Source of the DNA: Thalassospira profundimaris
GTDB lineage: Bacteria > Pseudomonadota > Alphaproteobacteria > Rhodospirillales > Thalassospiraceae
Length of the DNA stretch: 64,000 bases
Direction: 5' to 3'
Assembly: GCF_003326755.1 (NCBI RefSeq)
Contig: NZ_JPWH01000008.1
Location: 152,781 to 216,780, forward strand
Part shown: positions 43,597 to 52,586 of the stretch, in pieces
Position numbering within the stretch: the first letter of the stretch is position 1
Layout of the letters: each line of letters begins with the position of its first letter
Position numbers and translations under genes: made by a program
The notes under the pieces: model-generated
Told to the model about the DNA's origin: nothing
The model's input: only the letters and a program-made list of their open reading frames with translations
Databases searched by the model: none

Positions 43597-44067
43597 ATGG
43601 CAGACGCACTTGATTTGAAGATCCTGGCGAAGCTTCAGGAAGATTGCTCGATGAATCTGGATGCCCTCAGCGAGAGCGTAGGACTTTCCTCCACCAGTTG
43701 CTATCGGCGGATCAAGCGTCTTGAGACGGACGGGGTGATCAAGGCGCGGCGCGCGCTGCTTGACGAGAAAAAATTGGGGTTCCAGGTAACGGCAGTTTTT
43801 ATGGTCAAGCTGGAAAAAGATTCCCCCGATATCGACCGGCGGATGCAGCGCATTCTCGAAACGCGGCCCGAGGTTCAGCATTGTTATCTCATGTCAGCCG
43901 AATTCGACTTCCTGATCATCGCCAAGTTCCGGGATGCAAACGAATATACCGATTACATTTACCATTTTCTTGAAACCTATCAGGACATTCCGATTCAGAA
44001 TTATTCCTCGAAACTGGTTGTGCGTTCGATCCGTCAAAATTGGGAATTGCCACTGATCGATAATTAA
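43597..44067 (+). CDS. Lrp/AsnC-family transcriptional regulator
   Basis: This 156-residue regulator has an N-terminal HTH (LDLKILAKLQEDCSMNLDALSESVGLSSTSCYRRIKRLE in pieces) and a C-terminal RAM domain that binds amino acids and oligomerises (VQHCYLMSAEFDFLIIAK). ATG 43597 starts the conserved MADALDLKIL. The frame continues upstream to 43528, but that part is not conserved in character. Divergent from the tyrosinase-like operon, it is its probable regulator. Confidence 0.9.
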   Translation: MADALDLKILAKLQEDCSMNLDALSESVGLSSTSCYRRIKRLETDGVIKARRALLDEKKLGFQVTAVFMVKLEKDSPDIDRRMQRILETRPEVQHCYLMSAEFDFLIIAKFRDANEYTDYIYHFLETYQDIPIQNYSSKLVVRSIRQNWELPLIDN

Positions 44068-44088
44068 CAGGTCCTGATCCTGAGCATC

Positions 44089-45273
44089 TTACCCTGCTTT
44101 ACGCTGTTTAAGATGGGTGAGGGTATAGATCAGAACACCGGCAAGAAGCCCCCAAAACGCGCCCGATATGCCGTAAAATGTCAGACCCGATGCCGTGACC
44201 AGAAACGTGACGGCAGCGGCTTCGCGGTTGTTGTCATCGCGAAAGGCGGCCAGGGCGGAGCCGGAAAAGGCCCCGATCAGGGCAAGGCCTGCTACCGCCT
44301 CGATCAGGATGGAAGGGGCCAGGCTGACAAGGGCCGTGATCACCCCGGCCAACAGGCCAAACAGAACATAAAACATCCCGGCAAAAATGGCGGCCCAATA
44401 GCGTTTTTTCGGGTCGGGATGGGCATCCTCGCCGGCACACATGGCGGCGGTGATTGCGGCCAAATTCACCGCATGGCCGCCAAAGGGGGCGGAAAGCAGC
44501 GAGAAAATGCCGGTTGCGGCAAAAAGCGGGCCGGGTGGGGTGTTATAATCATGGGCGCGCAAAACAGCCGTCCCGGGAATATTTTGCGAGGCCATTGTCA
44601 CTATAAACAGCGGTAAACCAATACCCATCAGTCCGGCCAGGGTGAATTCCGGCATGACAAATTCGACCGGTGGTGCAAGCGACAGATTGAGGTTGGTTAC
44701 GGCACCCTCTGGAAACGTGACGCCAAAGACCAGGACCAGAACAAACGCGCCAAGGGCTGCTGGAACAGCCAGGATGCGGTTAAATCGCCCCACAACCAGC
44801 CATGTAATGAAAATTGGCAGACCCAATAGCGGATTAAAGGCAATTGCCTTGATCGGGGCCAGGCAAAGACCCAGCAACACCCCCGCCAGCATGGCATTGG
44901 CAAGCGGGCCGGGAATGGCGGCAACCACTTTGCCAAGCGGTTTCCAGATACCACAGATGAAAATCAGGATGCCACAAATGACAAATGCGCCAACCGCCAC
45001 CGGAAAGCCGCCCTCGATGGTCCCGGATGTTGCAAGCAGGGCTGCTCCGGGTGTGGACCAGGCAATACTGATGGGCATCCGGGTTTTAAGGGACAGAATA
45101 ATGGAACACAGGCCCATTGCCACCGATACCGCCATCAGGCCCGATGCCGCCTCGAACGGGGTGGCCCCTACGGCAGCAAGGCCCTGGAGAACGACGGCAA
45201 AGGCACTGGCCGTGCCGACAAAGGCGGCAAGGAACCCCATAAAAAAGGTTTGGGCGGACATGTCTCGCAGCAT
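44089..45273 (-). CDS. benE: BenE-family benzoate/aromatic acid transporter
   Basis: This 394-residue membrane protein has about twelve helices. The blocks GFLAAFVGTASAFAVVLQGL, SIAWSTPGAALLATSG and APFGGHAVNLAAITAAM are those of BenE benzoate:proton symporters. GGAG lies seven bases before ATG 45273. No benzoate degradation genes are nearby, so the substrate is uncertain. It is convergent with the Lrp gene, 21 bases apart. Confidence 0.9.
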   Translation of the reverse strand: MLRDMSAQTFFMGFLAAFVGTASAFAVVLQGLAAVGATPFEAASGLMAVSVAMGLCSIILSLKTRMPISIAWSTPGAALLATSGTIEGGFPVAVGAFVICGILIFICGIWKPLGKVVAAIPGPLANAMLAGVLLGLCLAPIKAIAFNPLLGLPIFITWLVVGRFNRILAVPAALGAFVLVLVFGVTFPEGAVTNLNLSLAPPVEFVMPEFTLAGLMGIGLPLFIVTMASQNIPGTAVLRAHDYNTPPGPLFAATGIFSLLSAPFGGHAVNLAAITAAMCAGEDAHPDPKKRYWAAIFAGMFYVLFGLLAGVITALVSLAPSILIEAVAGLALIGAFSGSALAAFRDDNNREAAAVTFLVTASGLTFYGISGAFWGLLAGVLIYTLTHLKQRKAG

Positions 45274-45385
45274 CGCTCTGCTCCGGCAGATGGGAATAAC
45301 CGCGAGACGTTAGCCAATATTCTGTTTTCAATCCAGAAAACTGTTTTCAGGCCGTCTTGTATTTTACAATTGTGGCGGGTTCTTT

Positions 45386-45961
45386 TCAGGACGACGCCAA
45401 GCGTATGTTGGCAGGGTCATAGGAAAAAATGTCGGCGTTATTCTGTTGTGACAGAATTTCGCGGGCTTTTTCCTCGGTCGTGTCAGTGTCGCAGCGCACC
45501 ACCAGCAACAGACCACCGGTTTCCAGTTTTTGCTGGATTTTGTCTGAATTTTGCGTGCCAAACAGCTTTGTCATCACACCGCCAAGGGCGGCACCGGCAC
45601 CACTTGCGCCCACGATGGCGGCGATTGTGGCAGCCATTGGTCCGCCAGCGGCAATCATGACGCCCGCAGCGGTAAAAGCGGCCACATACATCGGGGTGCC
45701 AATCAGCGCGCCTTGTGCATCGCCGGTGGGGTCGGGCGATGTATAGGCGATTTTGGGTGTCGAGGGGTCTTTTTCAAGGTCGTCTGTTTTTTGGTAAAAC
45801 TGCCCGAGTTTTTCGTTGATCGTATGCTCATTGGCGATCAGGCTCATGTCATCCTGACGGAAGCCGGCTTCTTGCAGGGCCAAAACGGTATTGTGCATAT
45901 GATCGGCATTGTCAAAAACACCGATGATCTGGCGGCTGTTTTTTTCCTGTTCGTCAGACAT
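45386..45961 (-). CDS. YflT-like stress protein with glycine-rich hydrophobic segment
   Basis: This is a 191-residue protein. The N-terminal 70 residues (IIGVFDNADHMHNTVLALQ, then AGFRQDDMSLIA) resemble the general stress protein YflT/17M fold. A central segment, about 90-130, is Gly/Ala-rich and hydrophobic (AAIVGASGAGAALGGVMTKL), which could insert in a membrane. The C-terminal third is LLLVVRCDTDTTEEKAREIL. No enzymatic motif is seen. It is transcribed alone, in the same direction as benE but 112 bases upstream. Confidence 0.75.
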   Translation of the reverse strand: MSDEQEKNSRQIIGVFDNADHMHNTVLALQEAGFRQDDMSLIANEHTINEKLGQFYQKTDDLEKDPSTPKIAYTSPDPTGDAQGALIGTPMYVAAFTAAGVMIAAGGPMAATIAAIVGASGAGAALGGVMTKLFGTQNSDKIQQKLETGGLLLVVRCDTDTTEEKAREILSQQNNADIFSYDPANIRLASS

Positions 45962-46052
45962 CGACCGCTCCTGCTTTGGTTTCGCTGTTATTTTACCCCT
46001 TTGGGTTGAATAACATCTAACGAAACAGGTGCCTTAAAGTTCCAATATTTCG

Positions 46053-46090
46053 CAAAAACAGCGCACAACCCGGAAGGTTATGCGCTGTTG
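46053..46090 (-). terminator. Terminator after DUF2628 gene
   Basis: On the minus strand a stem AACAGCGC-ATA-ACC with its complement GGTTGTGCGCTGTT is followed by TTTT, 16 bases past the stop at 46106. Confidence 0.8.
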
Positions 46091-46105
46091 AATGATCGTG
46101 CTGGT

Positions 46106-46642
46106 TTAGTAACCCAAATAGGGATCGGGCAGCATCATCGTGATTTGATAGGCAAAATAGATGTTTGCGGCAAAGGCAATAACGGCAATCGGCAAGATGA
46201 CTTTGATCTCGCCGAAAACCGCCGGGATGACGGACCAGATTTTCTCGCCAAGTTTTTCCTTGCGGTAGTAATCGTAGTTTGCCAGCAGGAATGTGAAAAT
46301 TCCCGGTGGCAGCCAATAAGCAATAGACGGTATAAACAGGCGTCCGGCTGCTGCCTCAATCGTCATCAAAAGCATGCTGTAAATGCTTGATACCGCGATG
46401 ATGAAAAGGCCCTTGGCCCACATCCCCTTGCAAAAATAATAAATGCTGCCAAAAAAGAGCGCCAGAAAGTTCCGCGATACACGGAATTTTTCACCAAAGC
46501 TCAGGGCCTTGTATTTGTCGGTTTTCCGCATGGCATCATAGGAAAGCTTGTCGGCCTCCAGATAGTCCAGCATTTCAAACCGTCGCTGCCAGGACGGGCT
46601 GTAATCTTTCCCCGTATTTACGGTTGTCGCGTTTTCAGTCAT
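46106..46642 (-). CDS. DUF2628 domain membrane protein
   Basis: This 178-residue protein has a soluble N-terminal 50 residues and three to four hydrophobic helices from about residue 60 (LALFFGSIYYFCKGMWAKGL, PSIAYWLPPGIFTFLLAN, then ILPIAVIAFAANIYFAYQI). DUF2628 members are small inner-membrane proteins of unknown function. ANYDYYRKEK is the conserved linker. It stands alone with its own terminator. Confidence 0.8.
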   Translation of the reverse strand: MTENATTVNTGKDYSPSWQRRFEMLDYLEADKLSYDAMRKTDKYKALSFGEKFRVSRNFLALFFGSIYYFCKGMWAKGLFIIAVSSIYSMLLMTIEAAAGRLFIPSIAYWLPPGIFTFLLANYDYYRKEKLGEKIWSVIPAVFGEIKVILPIAVIAFAANIYFAYQITMMLPDPYLGY

Positions 46643-46851
46643 TGGGAAAATCCCCTTCTGCTCGTTTGCTTGCTTTTGCTCGTTCGTGTGAAGCTGCCTT
46701 TTTCGGCTTATGCTTCAATGATTTGGCCCATAGTTGTTTTATTTTTGGACTGTTTTTCAATTACCGATCAAAGGTGGCAGGAATTTGGCGGATTTATCTC
46801 CAGGTTGTGTCCGGAGCGCTGAAAACGTGACGGGCGACTTTGGAGGATGCG

Positions 46852-46884
46852 AAAAAAAAAGAGCCCCCGAAGGAGCTCTTTTCA
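46852..46884 (-). terminator. Terminator of the MotA/MotB/OmpA-like cluster
   Basis: AAAAGAGCTCC-TTCG-GGGGGCTC with nine Ts following lies immediately after the MotB-like stop. Confidence 0.88.
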
Positions 46885-46886
46885 CG

Positions 46887-48050
46887 TTATCGTTCGGTGA
46901 TCTTGAATTCGATGCGCCGGTTTCGGCGATAGGCGATTTCATCATCCCGGTTATCGAGCGGCTGATATTCGCCAAATCCGGCGGCGACCAGCCGGTTGGG
47001 CGGCACACCCTGTTCGATCAGGAATTTGACCACCGAAATGGCACGTGCGGCGGACAATTCCCAGTTCGATTTGAACTCGTTATTGCGAATGGGCACCTTG
47101 TCGGTATGGCCATCAACCCGCATCACCCAGTCAATGTCACTGGGAATTTCCTTGGCGATCTGCTTAAGCGTATCCGCCAGCTTGGTAAGTTGCACCTTGC
47201 CTTCGTCACCAATATCGGCCGAACCGGAGGCAAACAGAACCTCGGACTGGAAGACAAAACGGTCGCCCACGACACGAATATTCTGCCGGTCGCCCAGGAC
47301 CTGGCGCAAACGGCCAAAGAATTCCGAGCGATAGCGTTGCAGTTCCGCCACCTTGGAGGCGAGCGCCGCATTCAGGCGCTGGCCGAGATTGACGATCTGT
47401 GCGGCCTGATCCTTGTTTTTGGACTCGGAGATTTCCAGGGCATCTTGCAGTTTTGCCAGTTGCTGGCGAATGGCAACAAGCTGCTGGTTTAAGGCTTCCA
47501 CCTGGGCGCGGGCCGATTCACTGATGTCTTTTTGGTCATCAAGCTCGCTGGCCCGCTGGGCCAGCAGCTTTGAAAGCTGTTCGATGCGCTCTTCCTGGCT
47601 TTGTTCCTTCGCATCCGCGGTTTCCTGCACCTTGGCCAGTTCGGATTTTTTGTCTTCCAGGGCGGCGAGGGCGGCGAGAAGCTTTTTCTCCTGTTCCTCG
47701 GCGGAAGCCTGGGCCGAGGAGAGCTTTTCTGCCAGCGATGAGACACGGTTTTTCAACGCATCGCGATCATCGCTGGTGGTTGAAAGCTCGGTCGTGAGCT
47801 GGGTCAGTTCAAGCTGCATTTCCTGGTTATTATTGCGTTCCAGGGCCAAAAGGTTGGTCAGTTCATTGACCTGGGATGTCAGATCGCTAAGCGCCTTGTC
47901 ACGGCCCGACAGGGCCGCGCCAAGATAAACCTGGGCGACAACAAAGATCATCAGCAAAAAGATGATCACCATCAGCAGGGTGGCGAGCGCATCGACAAAA
48001 CCCGGCCACGTATTGACATCGCGATTGCGGCGGCGAGACAAGCCTGACAT
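46887..48050 (-). CDS. MotB-like protein with coiled coil and OmpA domain
   Basis: This 387-residue protein has one N-terminal membrane helix with the proton-channel Asp in WPGFVDALATLLMVIIFLL. A long coiled coil follows from about residue 50 to 230 (many Leu/Gln/Glu/Lys heptads), and a C-terminal OmpA peptidoglycan-binding domain contains FASGSADIGDEG, RVDGHTDKVP and LSAARAISVVKFLIEQG. ATG 48050 is used; an upstream TTG would overlap the MotA-like gene. It follows the MotA-like gene by four bases, so the two form one ion-driven complex. The coiled coil and absence of other flagellar genes suggest a non-flagellar envelope motor. Confidence 0.88.
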   Translation of the reverse strand: MSGLSRRRNRDVNTWPGFVDALATLLMVIIFLLMIFVVAQVYLGAALSGRDKALSDLTSQVNELTNLLALERNNNQEMQLELTQLTTELSTTSDDRDALKNRVSSLAEKLSSAQASAEEQEKKLLAALAALEDKKSELAKVQETADAKEQSQEERIEQLSKLLAQRASELDDQKDISESARAQVEALNQQLVAIRQQLAKLQDALEISESKNKDQAAQIVNLGQRLNAALASKVAELQRYRSEFFGRLRQVLGDRQNIRVVGDRFVFQSEVLFASGSADIGDEGKVQLTKLADTLKQIAKEIPSDIDWVMRVDGHTDKVPIRNNEFKSNWELSAARAISVVKFLIEQGVPPNRLVAAGFGEYQPLDNRDDEIAYRRNRRIEFKITER

Positions 48051-48054
48051 GAGG

Positions 48055-49239
48055 TTAACCCTCCTCGGCAATCGCGGCGATGGTACGGGCCAGAAGTTTT
48101 ATTTCACTGCGGATTTCCTGGGTCTGCTGCTGGCGACCCATCGAAAGTTCGTCGGCAACCCGGCCCAACTGGTTATCAAGCGAGCGGATATGCGCCCTAG
48201 TATTATCATCAATGCCAAAGCTGCCGCCCCGCATGGAATCGGAAAGCTGATCAAGCACCGGTTTCAGGTGCATCTGACTTTCCGCCAGTTTGACCATCAA
48301 TTGCTGTTCGGCCTTCATCTGGTCGGTCAGGGTCGAAAGTTTGTCGGCAAGGTCGATCAGGGTATTGTGCGACTTGATCTGCGAGGATTCAGAACGCTGG
48401 ATCGAGTTTTGCAACCCTTCCATATTGTCGGCCATCTGTTCGATCAGGGCCGAAAGATAGGCCGGAACCGACTGTTCACCATCCGAAAGCGGCCCGCCAG
48501 AGGACACGCGGGTGAAGCTCGACATCCATTCTTCAAGTTCATTGAAAAATCGGTTTTGTGCCTGGCCTGCCTGCATATCAAGAAGACCAAGGGCCAGCGA
48601 TCCTGCCAGACCAAACAGCGAGGATGAAAAGGCCGTGCCCATGCCATTCAGCGGCTTTGCCAAACCTTCCTTAAGCTGGCCGAACCACAATTCCATATTG
48701 CTGCCGCCACCAACATTGACATTGCCAATCACATCGGCGACCGAATTCACGGTTTGCAGCAGGCCCCAAAAGGTCCCCAACAGGCCCAAAAACACCAGAA
48801 GACTGACCAGATAGCGCGAAAGTTCGCGGCTTTCATCCAGGCGGGAACGGATGGAATCAAGGATGGTGCTGGTCGCAAGGGTGGAAAGCTGCGGCCGGTC
48901 GCGGCGCTGTTCCTGCATCATGCGTGCCATCGGGGCCAAAAGCTTTGGCGTATCCTGCGAACTTAACCCCGGGCGGTTACGGCGGAAATCCTCGATCCAG
49001 GAAACTTCGGGGTTCAGGCTAAACGCCATGCGAAAGGTATAAACCACCCCGATGATGAACACGCCGATGATCAGGCCGTTCAACACGGCACTTGCCAGAA
49101 AGGCTTCTGACAGGGTCGGATATAACAGGGCTGCGATGGCGACGATAACGGCGGTAAAAATACCCATCCGGGTCAGATAGGCGCCCGGTTTGGTGATTGC
49201 CGGAGTATTTGCCGCGCCGTTGGACGCATTGTTGCTCAT
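48055..49239 (-). CDS. MotA/TolQ/ExbB-like membrane protein
   Basis: This 394-residue protein has four membrane helices. The last pair surrounds LLGTFWGLLQTVNSVADVI and GMGTAFSSSLFGLAGSLALG, the conserved MotA/TolQ/ExbB pore helices. A C-terminal cytoplasmic tail of 150 residues is helical (SSQIKSHNTLIDLADKLSTL). It would form the pentameric ring of a proton-driven motor with the downstream MotB-like protein. It is annotated in relatives as a flagellar motor protein, but the tail and neighbours differ from true MotA. Confidence 0.88.
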   Translation of the reverse strand: MSNNASNGAANTPAITKPGAYLTRMGIFTAVIVAIAALLYPTLSEAFLASAVLNGLIIGVFIIGVVYTFRMAFSLNPEVSWIEDFRRNRPGLSSQDTPKLLAPMARMMQEQRRDRPQLSTLATSTILDSIRSRLDESRELSRYLVSLLVFLGLLGTFWGLLQTVNSVADVIGNVNVGGGSNMELWFGQLKEGLAKPLNGMGTAFSSSLFGLAGSLALGLLDMQAGQAQNRFFNELEEWMSSFTRVSSGGPLSDGEQSVPAYLSALIEQMADNMEGLQNSIQRSESSQIKSHNTLIDLADKLSTLTDQMKAEQQLMVKLAESQMHLKPVLDQLSDSMRGGSFGIDDNTRAHIRSLDNQLGRVADELSMGRQQQTQEIRSEIKLLARTIAAIAEEG

Positions 49240-49251
49240 GACAGATAAATC

Positions 49252-50778
49252 CTAGCGTTGAACGGTTTTAATATCGACGCGATCGGCCGGGCCAGAGGGG
49301 ACATTGGCACCCAGCGCGCGGACATCGATCCGGGTGGAGCGAACGCCGCCATCGATCAGATAGGAGCGAACCTGCAAGGCACGCGAAAGCGAAAGACGGC
49401 GCGCCTTGCTGGCATTTTGCGATTCACCGGCGGCATAAGCCTGCAGCTGAACACGCAAATCGCCATTTTGGGCAAGGTTGCCTATCACCTTATCAAGGCT
49501 TTTTTTTGCACTTGCGTCCAGCTCGAAGCTATCAGCGGCAAAAGGCAGGCTGTAATCACCGCCTGCCGGTGCAGGGCCGGATTTTTTTGCCGGGGCTGAT
49601 GCCGGGTCCGCCGTTGGGACCGATGCGGTTTCGCGCGCCGGTATCTGCGGTTTTACCCGGGGCTCGGGGGCAGGGTCGTTATTGTGGGCCGCTTTTTTAG
49701 ATGCCGGCGGCTTGGGCAGAGTGCCCGATTGCTGATCCGGCATTTTTTGCGGCGGTGTGGTGGTATCCGGTGCCGGGGCAGGTGCCGGTTTAACCGCATT
49801 ATCCTTTGTCAGCGGCTGGGGCGCTGTGGCCTTGTCCGGTGCTGGCTGGGCCGGTGCCGGTTTGTCGGCTTTGGGCAGCGGGGCTTTTTTTACCTCGGGT
49901 GCCGGTATTTTGTTTTTTGGCGTTTCGTTTGGCGTTTTGCTGTCGGGTTTGGCCACTTTCGGGGGCGCCGGAACGGATGGTTTCACGTCGTTTTCAGCAA
50001 GCAGGGGGCCGCCCTTGGCCGGTGCTGTTGTTGCAGCTTGTTGGGGGGCCGCCTGCCGGTTTTGCGCCGCTGTTACGTTGCCTTGTGTTGCGGTGGCTGC
50101 CGGGGTTGCCTGTGCCGGGCGATTGCGGGGCAGGCCATCAACATTATGCGCCTTGGGCGCAACCAGATGAATGATCTGCGGGGCGCCGTCATCGTCAAGG
50201 TCCTGCCTGTTCAGGCTGCCCCCGAGATTGCCGCGACTGAAAAATGGTTGTGACGCCGGGGGTGTTTCCAGGCGTTCCACCGCAGGCCGGGCCGGATAGG
50301 AAGCCGGCGGGCGCAGGTGGATGCGTTCCTGGTTTTGTGGCGGGTTCAGGTGGAAGGGCGCACGCTGTGGCGTTGCATTTTCGGAGGGCACGATACCGGC
50401 CCCGTCAATAACCACGGTGCCAAAATCCGCGCCGGAGGAGGTATAGCTGTCGCTGCCAGATGTATCGATTCGCGACGGATCAGACGGCGGCGTCAGCAAA
50501 AGCTGCGGTGCCAGAAAACGTGACTTGGGCGCGGTGCGGGGATAGATGACAAGCTGGCGGTCAATCTCGATGCGCTGGGTATTGTTTTGTGACGAAAGGA
50601 AGCCGGTAGCCGGGGCATCCCGGGTATCAAGCCGGTCAAGAACGCCAAGGTCTACCTGTACATTGTTACCCGGCATCACCGGGGAAAATGACGCGGCAGT
50701 CGCGCCCTGGCTGGTCGCCATCAATGTTCCGAGCGCCGCCGCAATGGCAATCGCCGAAATCTTCGTATTCCCCGTCAT
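49252..50778 (-). CDS. OmpA-like exported protein with proline-rich linker
   Basis: This is a 508-residue protein. An N-terminal signal peptide (AIAIAAALGTLMATSQGATA|A) is followed by a Ser/Asp-rich part, then about 190 residues of Pro/Ala/Lys low complexity (about 210-400: AQPAPDKATAPQPLTKD, many PAP repeats). The C-terminal 100 residues form an OmpA-type domain: LPFAADSFELDASAKKSLD, then SLSRALQVRSYLIDGGV. It probably spans the periplasm and binds peptidoglycan. It is the first gene of the cluster, twelve bases before the MotA-like gene, and likely part of the same machine. Confidence 0.85.
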   Translation of the reverse strand: MTGNTKISAIAIAAALGTLMATSQGATAASFSPVMPGNNVQVDLGVLDRLDTRDAPATGFLSSQNNTQRIEIDRQLVIYPRTAPKSRFLAPQLLLTPPSDPSRIDTSGSDSYTSSGADFGTVVIDGAGIVPSENATPQRAPFHLNPPQNQERIHLRPPASYPARPAVERLETPPASQPFFSRGNLGGSLNRQDLDDDGAPQIIHLVAPKAHNVDGLPRNRPAQATPAATATQGNVTAAQNRQAAPQQAATTAPAKGGPLLAENDVKPSVPAPPKVAKPDSKTPNETPKNKIPAPEVKKAPLPKADKPAPAQPAPDKATAPQPLTKDNAVKPAPAPAPDTTTPPQKMPDQQSGTLPKPPASKKAAHNNDPAPEPRVKPQIPARETASVPTADPASAPAKKSGPAPAGGDYSLPFAADSFELDASAKKSLDKVIGNLAQNGDLRVQLQAYAAGESQNASKARRLSLSRALQVRSYLIDGGVRSTRIDVRALGANVPSGPADRVDIKTVQR

Positions 50779-50956
50779 CTATTCGCAGGCCCCTTGTTAT
50801 CCTGTTTCGCGACCGCACACATTGAATATGCTTTTTGTGACGATCTTACGGCACGGCCCGTGCCACCCCTGTTCCGCCGCGGTTTTTTCTTCCCCGACGG
50901 TCCCATCGCACCATAACTTACCACAGTGTTGCCGACAACCGGTTTGACCTGAACAC

Positions 50957-50992
50957 AAAAAAGGCATCCACAATAATCTGTGAATGCCTTTT
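50957..50992 (-). terminator. Terminator after suhB
   Basis: AAAAGGCATTCACA pairs with TGTGGATGCCTTTT (one G.T mismatch) with six Ts following on the minus strand. Confidence 0.85.
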
Positions 50993-51019
50993 CGCGATGG
51001 TGTTCAAAGGGGTTACGGC

Positions 51020-51829
51020 TTAGGCCGAGGTCGCCTTTTTCAGGGTTTTTGCCAAAACCGGCTGGATATAGTCGTTCGCGGCAACGACGCTGCCGGTACC
51101 AAGCATATTGGTCCCGCCATTGATGTCGCGAACATAGCCACCGGCCTCGGAAATCAGGATCAGGCCTGCGGCAATATCCCACGCATTGAGGTGGGTTTCC
51201 CAGTATCCGTCGTAACGGCCCGCCGCGACATAGGCCAGGTCAAGCGATGCGGCACCAAAACGGCGCACGCCCGAGCACCGGTCCATAACGGCATGAAGCT
51301 GTTTTTCAAAGGCGGCATGGTCGCCGCGCCCGATATGCGGGACGCCACAGGCCAGAACGCATTCGTTCAAACGGCGACGGCCCGAAACCCGCAGGCGGCG
51401 GTTGTCAAGATACGCCCCAACACCCTTTTCGGCCCAGAAGAATTCATCCTTGGCAACGTCATAGATGATGCCGGCAATGATTTCGTCGCCCTTTTGCAGG
51501 GCAACCGAAATGGCGAAATGCGGAATACCGTGCAGGAAGTTGGTGGTGCCATCAAGCGGGTCGATGATCCAGCGGTGTTCCGGATCGCTCCCCTTGATTT
51601 CACCGCCTTCTTCGAGAATGAAACCATAACCGGGACGGGCCCGCTCAAGTTCTTCACGCAGGCGTTTTTCGGCACGATGATCGGCGGCAGAAACGAAATC
51701 CCCCGGACCTTTCATGGAAACCTGAAGGTTTTCGACTTCACCGAAGTCGCGCTTAAGTCCATAGGCCGCCTTTTCGACGGCCTTGAACATGACATTGATA
51801 TTGGCTGAACGACGGGCGGCGCCACGCAC
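51020..51829 (-). CDS. suhB: Inositol monophosphatase family protein SuhB
   Basis: This 269-residue phosphatase depends on Mg. The metal-site motifs are present: GFILEEGG, WIIDPLDGTTNFLHGIPHF and NAWDIAAGLILISEAGG. It hydrolyses inositol-1-phosphate and in E. coli SuhB also joins rRNA antitermination complexes. The EEGG differs from the more usual EES at the first site but retains the Glu. Start GTG 51829 has GGAG seven bases upstream. It follows efp by 42 bases, a conserved alphaproteobacterial pair. Confidence 0.93.
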   Translation of the reverse strand: MRGAARRSANINVMFKAVEKAAYGLKRDFGEVENLQVSMKGPGDFVSAADHRAEKRLREELERARPGYGFILEEGGEIKGSDPEHRWIIDPLDGTTNFLHGIPHFAISVALQKGDEIIAGIIYDVAKDEFFWAEKGVGAYLDNRRLRVSGRRRLNECVLACGVPHIGRGDHAAFEKQLHAVMDRCSGVRRFGAASLDLAYVAAGRYDGYWETHLNAWDIAAGLILISEAGGYVRDINGGTNMLGTGSVVAANDYIQPVLAKTLKKATSA

Positions 51830-51871
51830 GGCTCATCTCCCGGTATTTAAGAAGTAAAAAGGAATGCGGCG

Positions 51872-52438
51872 TTAGTCTTTGGCGCGCTCGACATAGGTGC
51901 TTTCGCTGGTATTCACGACAATGCGCGTACCGGATTCGATATGCGGCGGCACCAGAATGCGAACGCCGTTTTCAAGAACGGCCGGTTTGTAGGAAGAAGA
52001 CTGGGTCTGACCCTTCACAACCGCGTCGGCTTCGACGATCTGGAACACGGCATGTTCCGGCAGGCTGACGCTAAGGGCTTCGCCTTCAAAGGATTCAACG
52101 GTCACAACCATGCCATCCTGCAAAAAGACAGCCGGTTCCCCGATAAGGTCCTTGTTGACTGTGATCTGCTCGAAGGTTTCGCTGTCCATCAGCGTCACCA
52201 TGTCGTCTTCGGCGAACAGATAGGTATATTCATGCTGGTCGAGGCGTACACGCTCCACCGTTTCCGAGGCACGGAAACGTTCGTTCAGCTTGGTGCCGTT
52301 GCGGATGTCTTTGAGTTCAACCTGGTTGAACGCACCGCCTTTACCCGGCTTTACTGCGTTACATTTTACTGCGCGCCACAGGCTGCCATTATGTTCAATA
52401 ATGTTACCCGGACGGATTTCGTTGCCGTTGATTTTCAT
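51872..52438 (-). CDS. efp: Translation elongation factor P
   Basis: This 188-residue protein rescues ribosomes stalled on polyproline. The full three-domain EF-P fold is indicated by [18 protein letters not shown], the modifiable loop [11 protein letters not shown] with Lys33 (the position beta-lysylated by EpmA in E. coli), and C-terminal [19 protein letters not shown]. It is directly upstream of suhB. No modification gene is in the window. Confidence 0.97.
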   Translation of the reverse strand: MKINGNEIRPGNIIEHNGSLWRAVKCNAVKPGKGGAFNQVELKDIRNGTKLNERFRASETVERVRLDQHEYTYLFAEDDMVTLMDSETFEQITVNKDLIGEPAVFLQDGMVVTVESFEGEALSVSLPEHAVFQIVEADAVVKGQTQSSSYKPAVLENGVRILVPPHIESGTRIVVNTSESTYVERAKD

Positions 52439-52586
52439 GGCACCAACCGTTCTTTCAGATCACAGATTCACAATGTGGAAAAAAGTGGCGTCTACCTATC
52501 AGTTTGCGGGGTTCGCCGCAAGCCTATTGATGGGTCACAAACGCATGTCGCCCTTTGTGTGTGTGCATGGCTGCCGCAAAAGGGCG

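Noticed and set aside
46887..49239. Zorya-type phage defence (ZorA/ZorB) was considered for the MotA/MotB-like pair
   Set aside because: No ZorC, ZorD or other nuclease/helicase genes are adjacent, and the third gene is an OmpA-like envelope protein.
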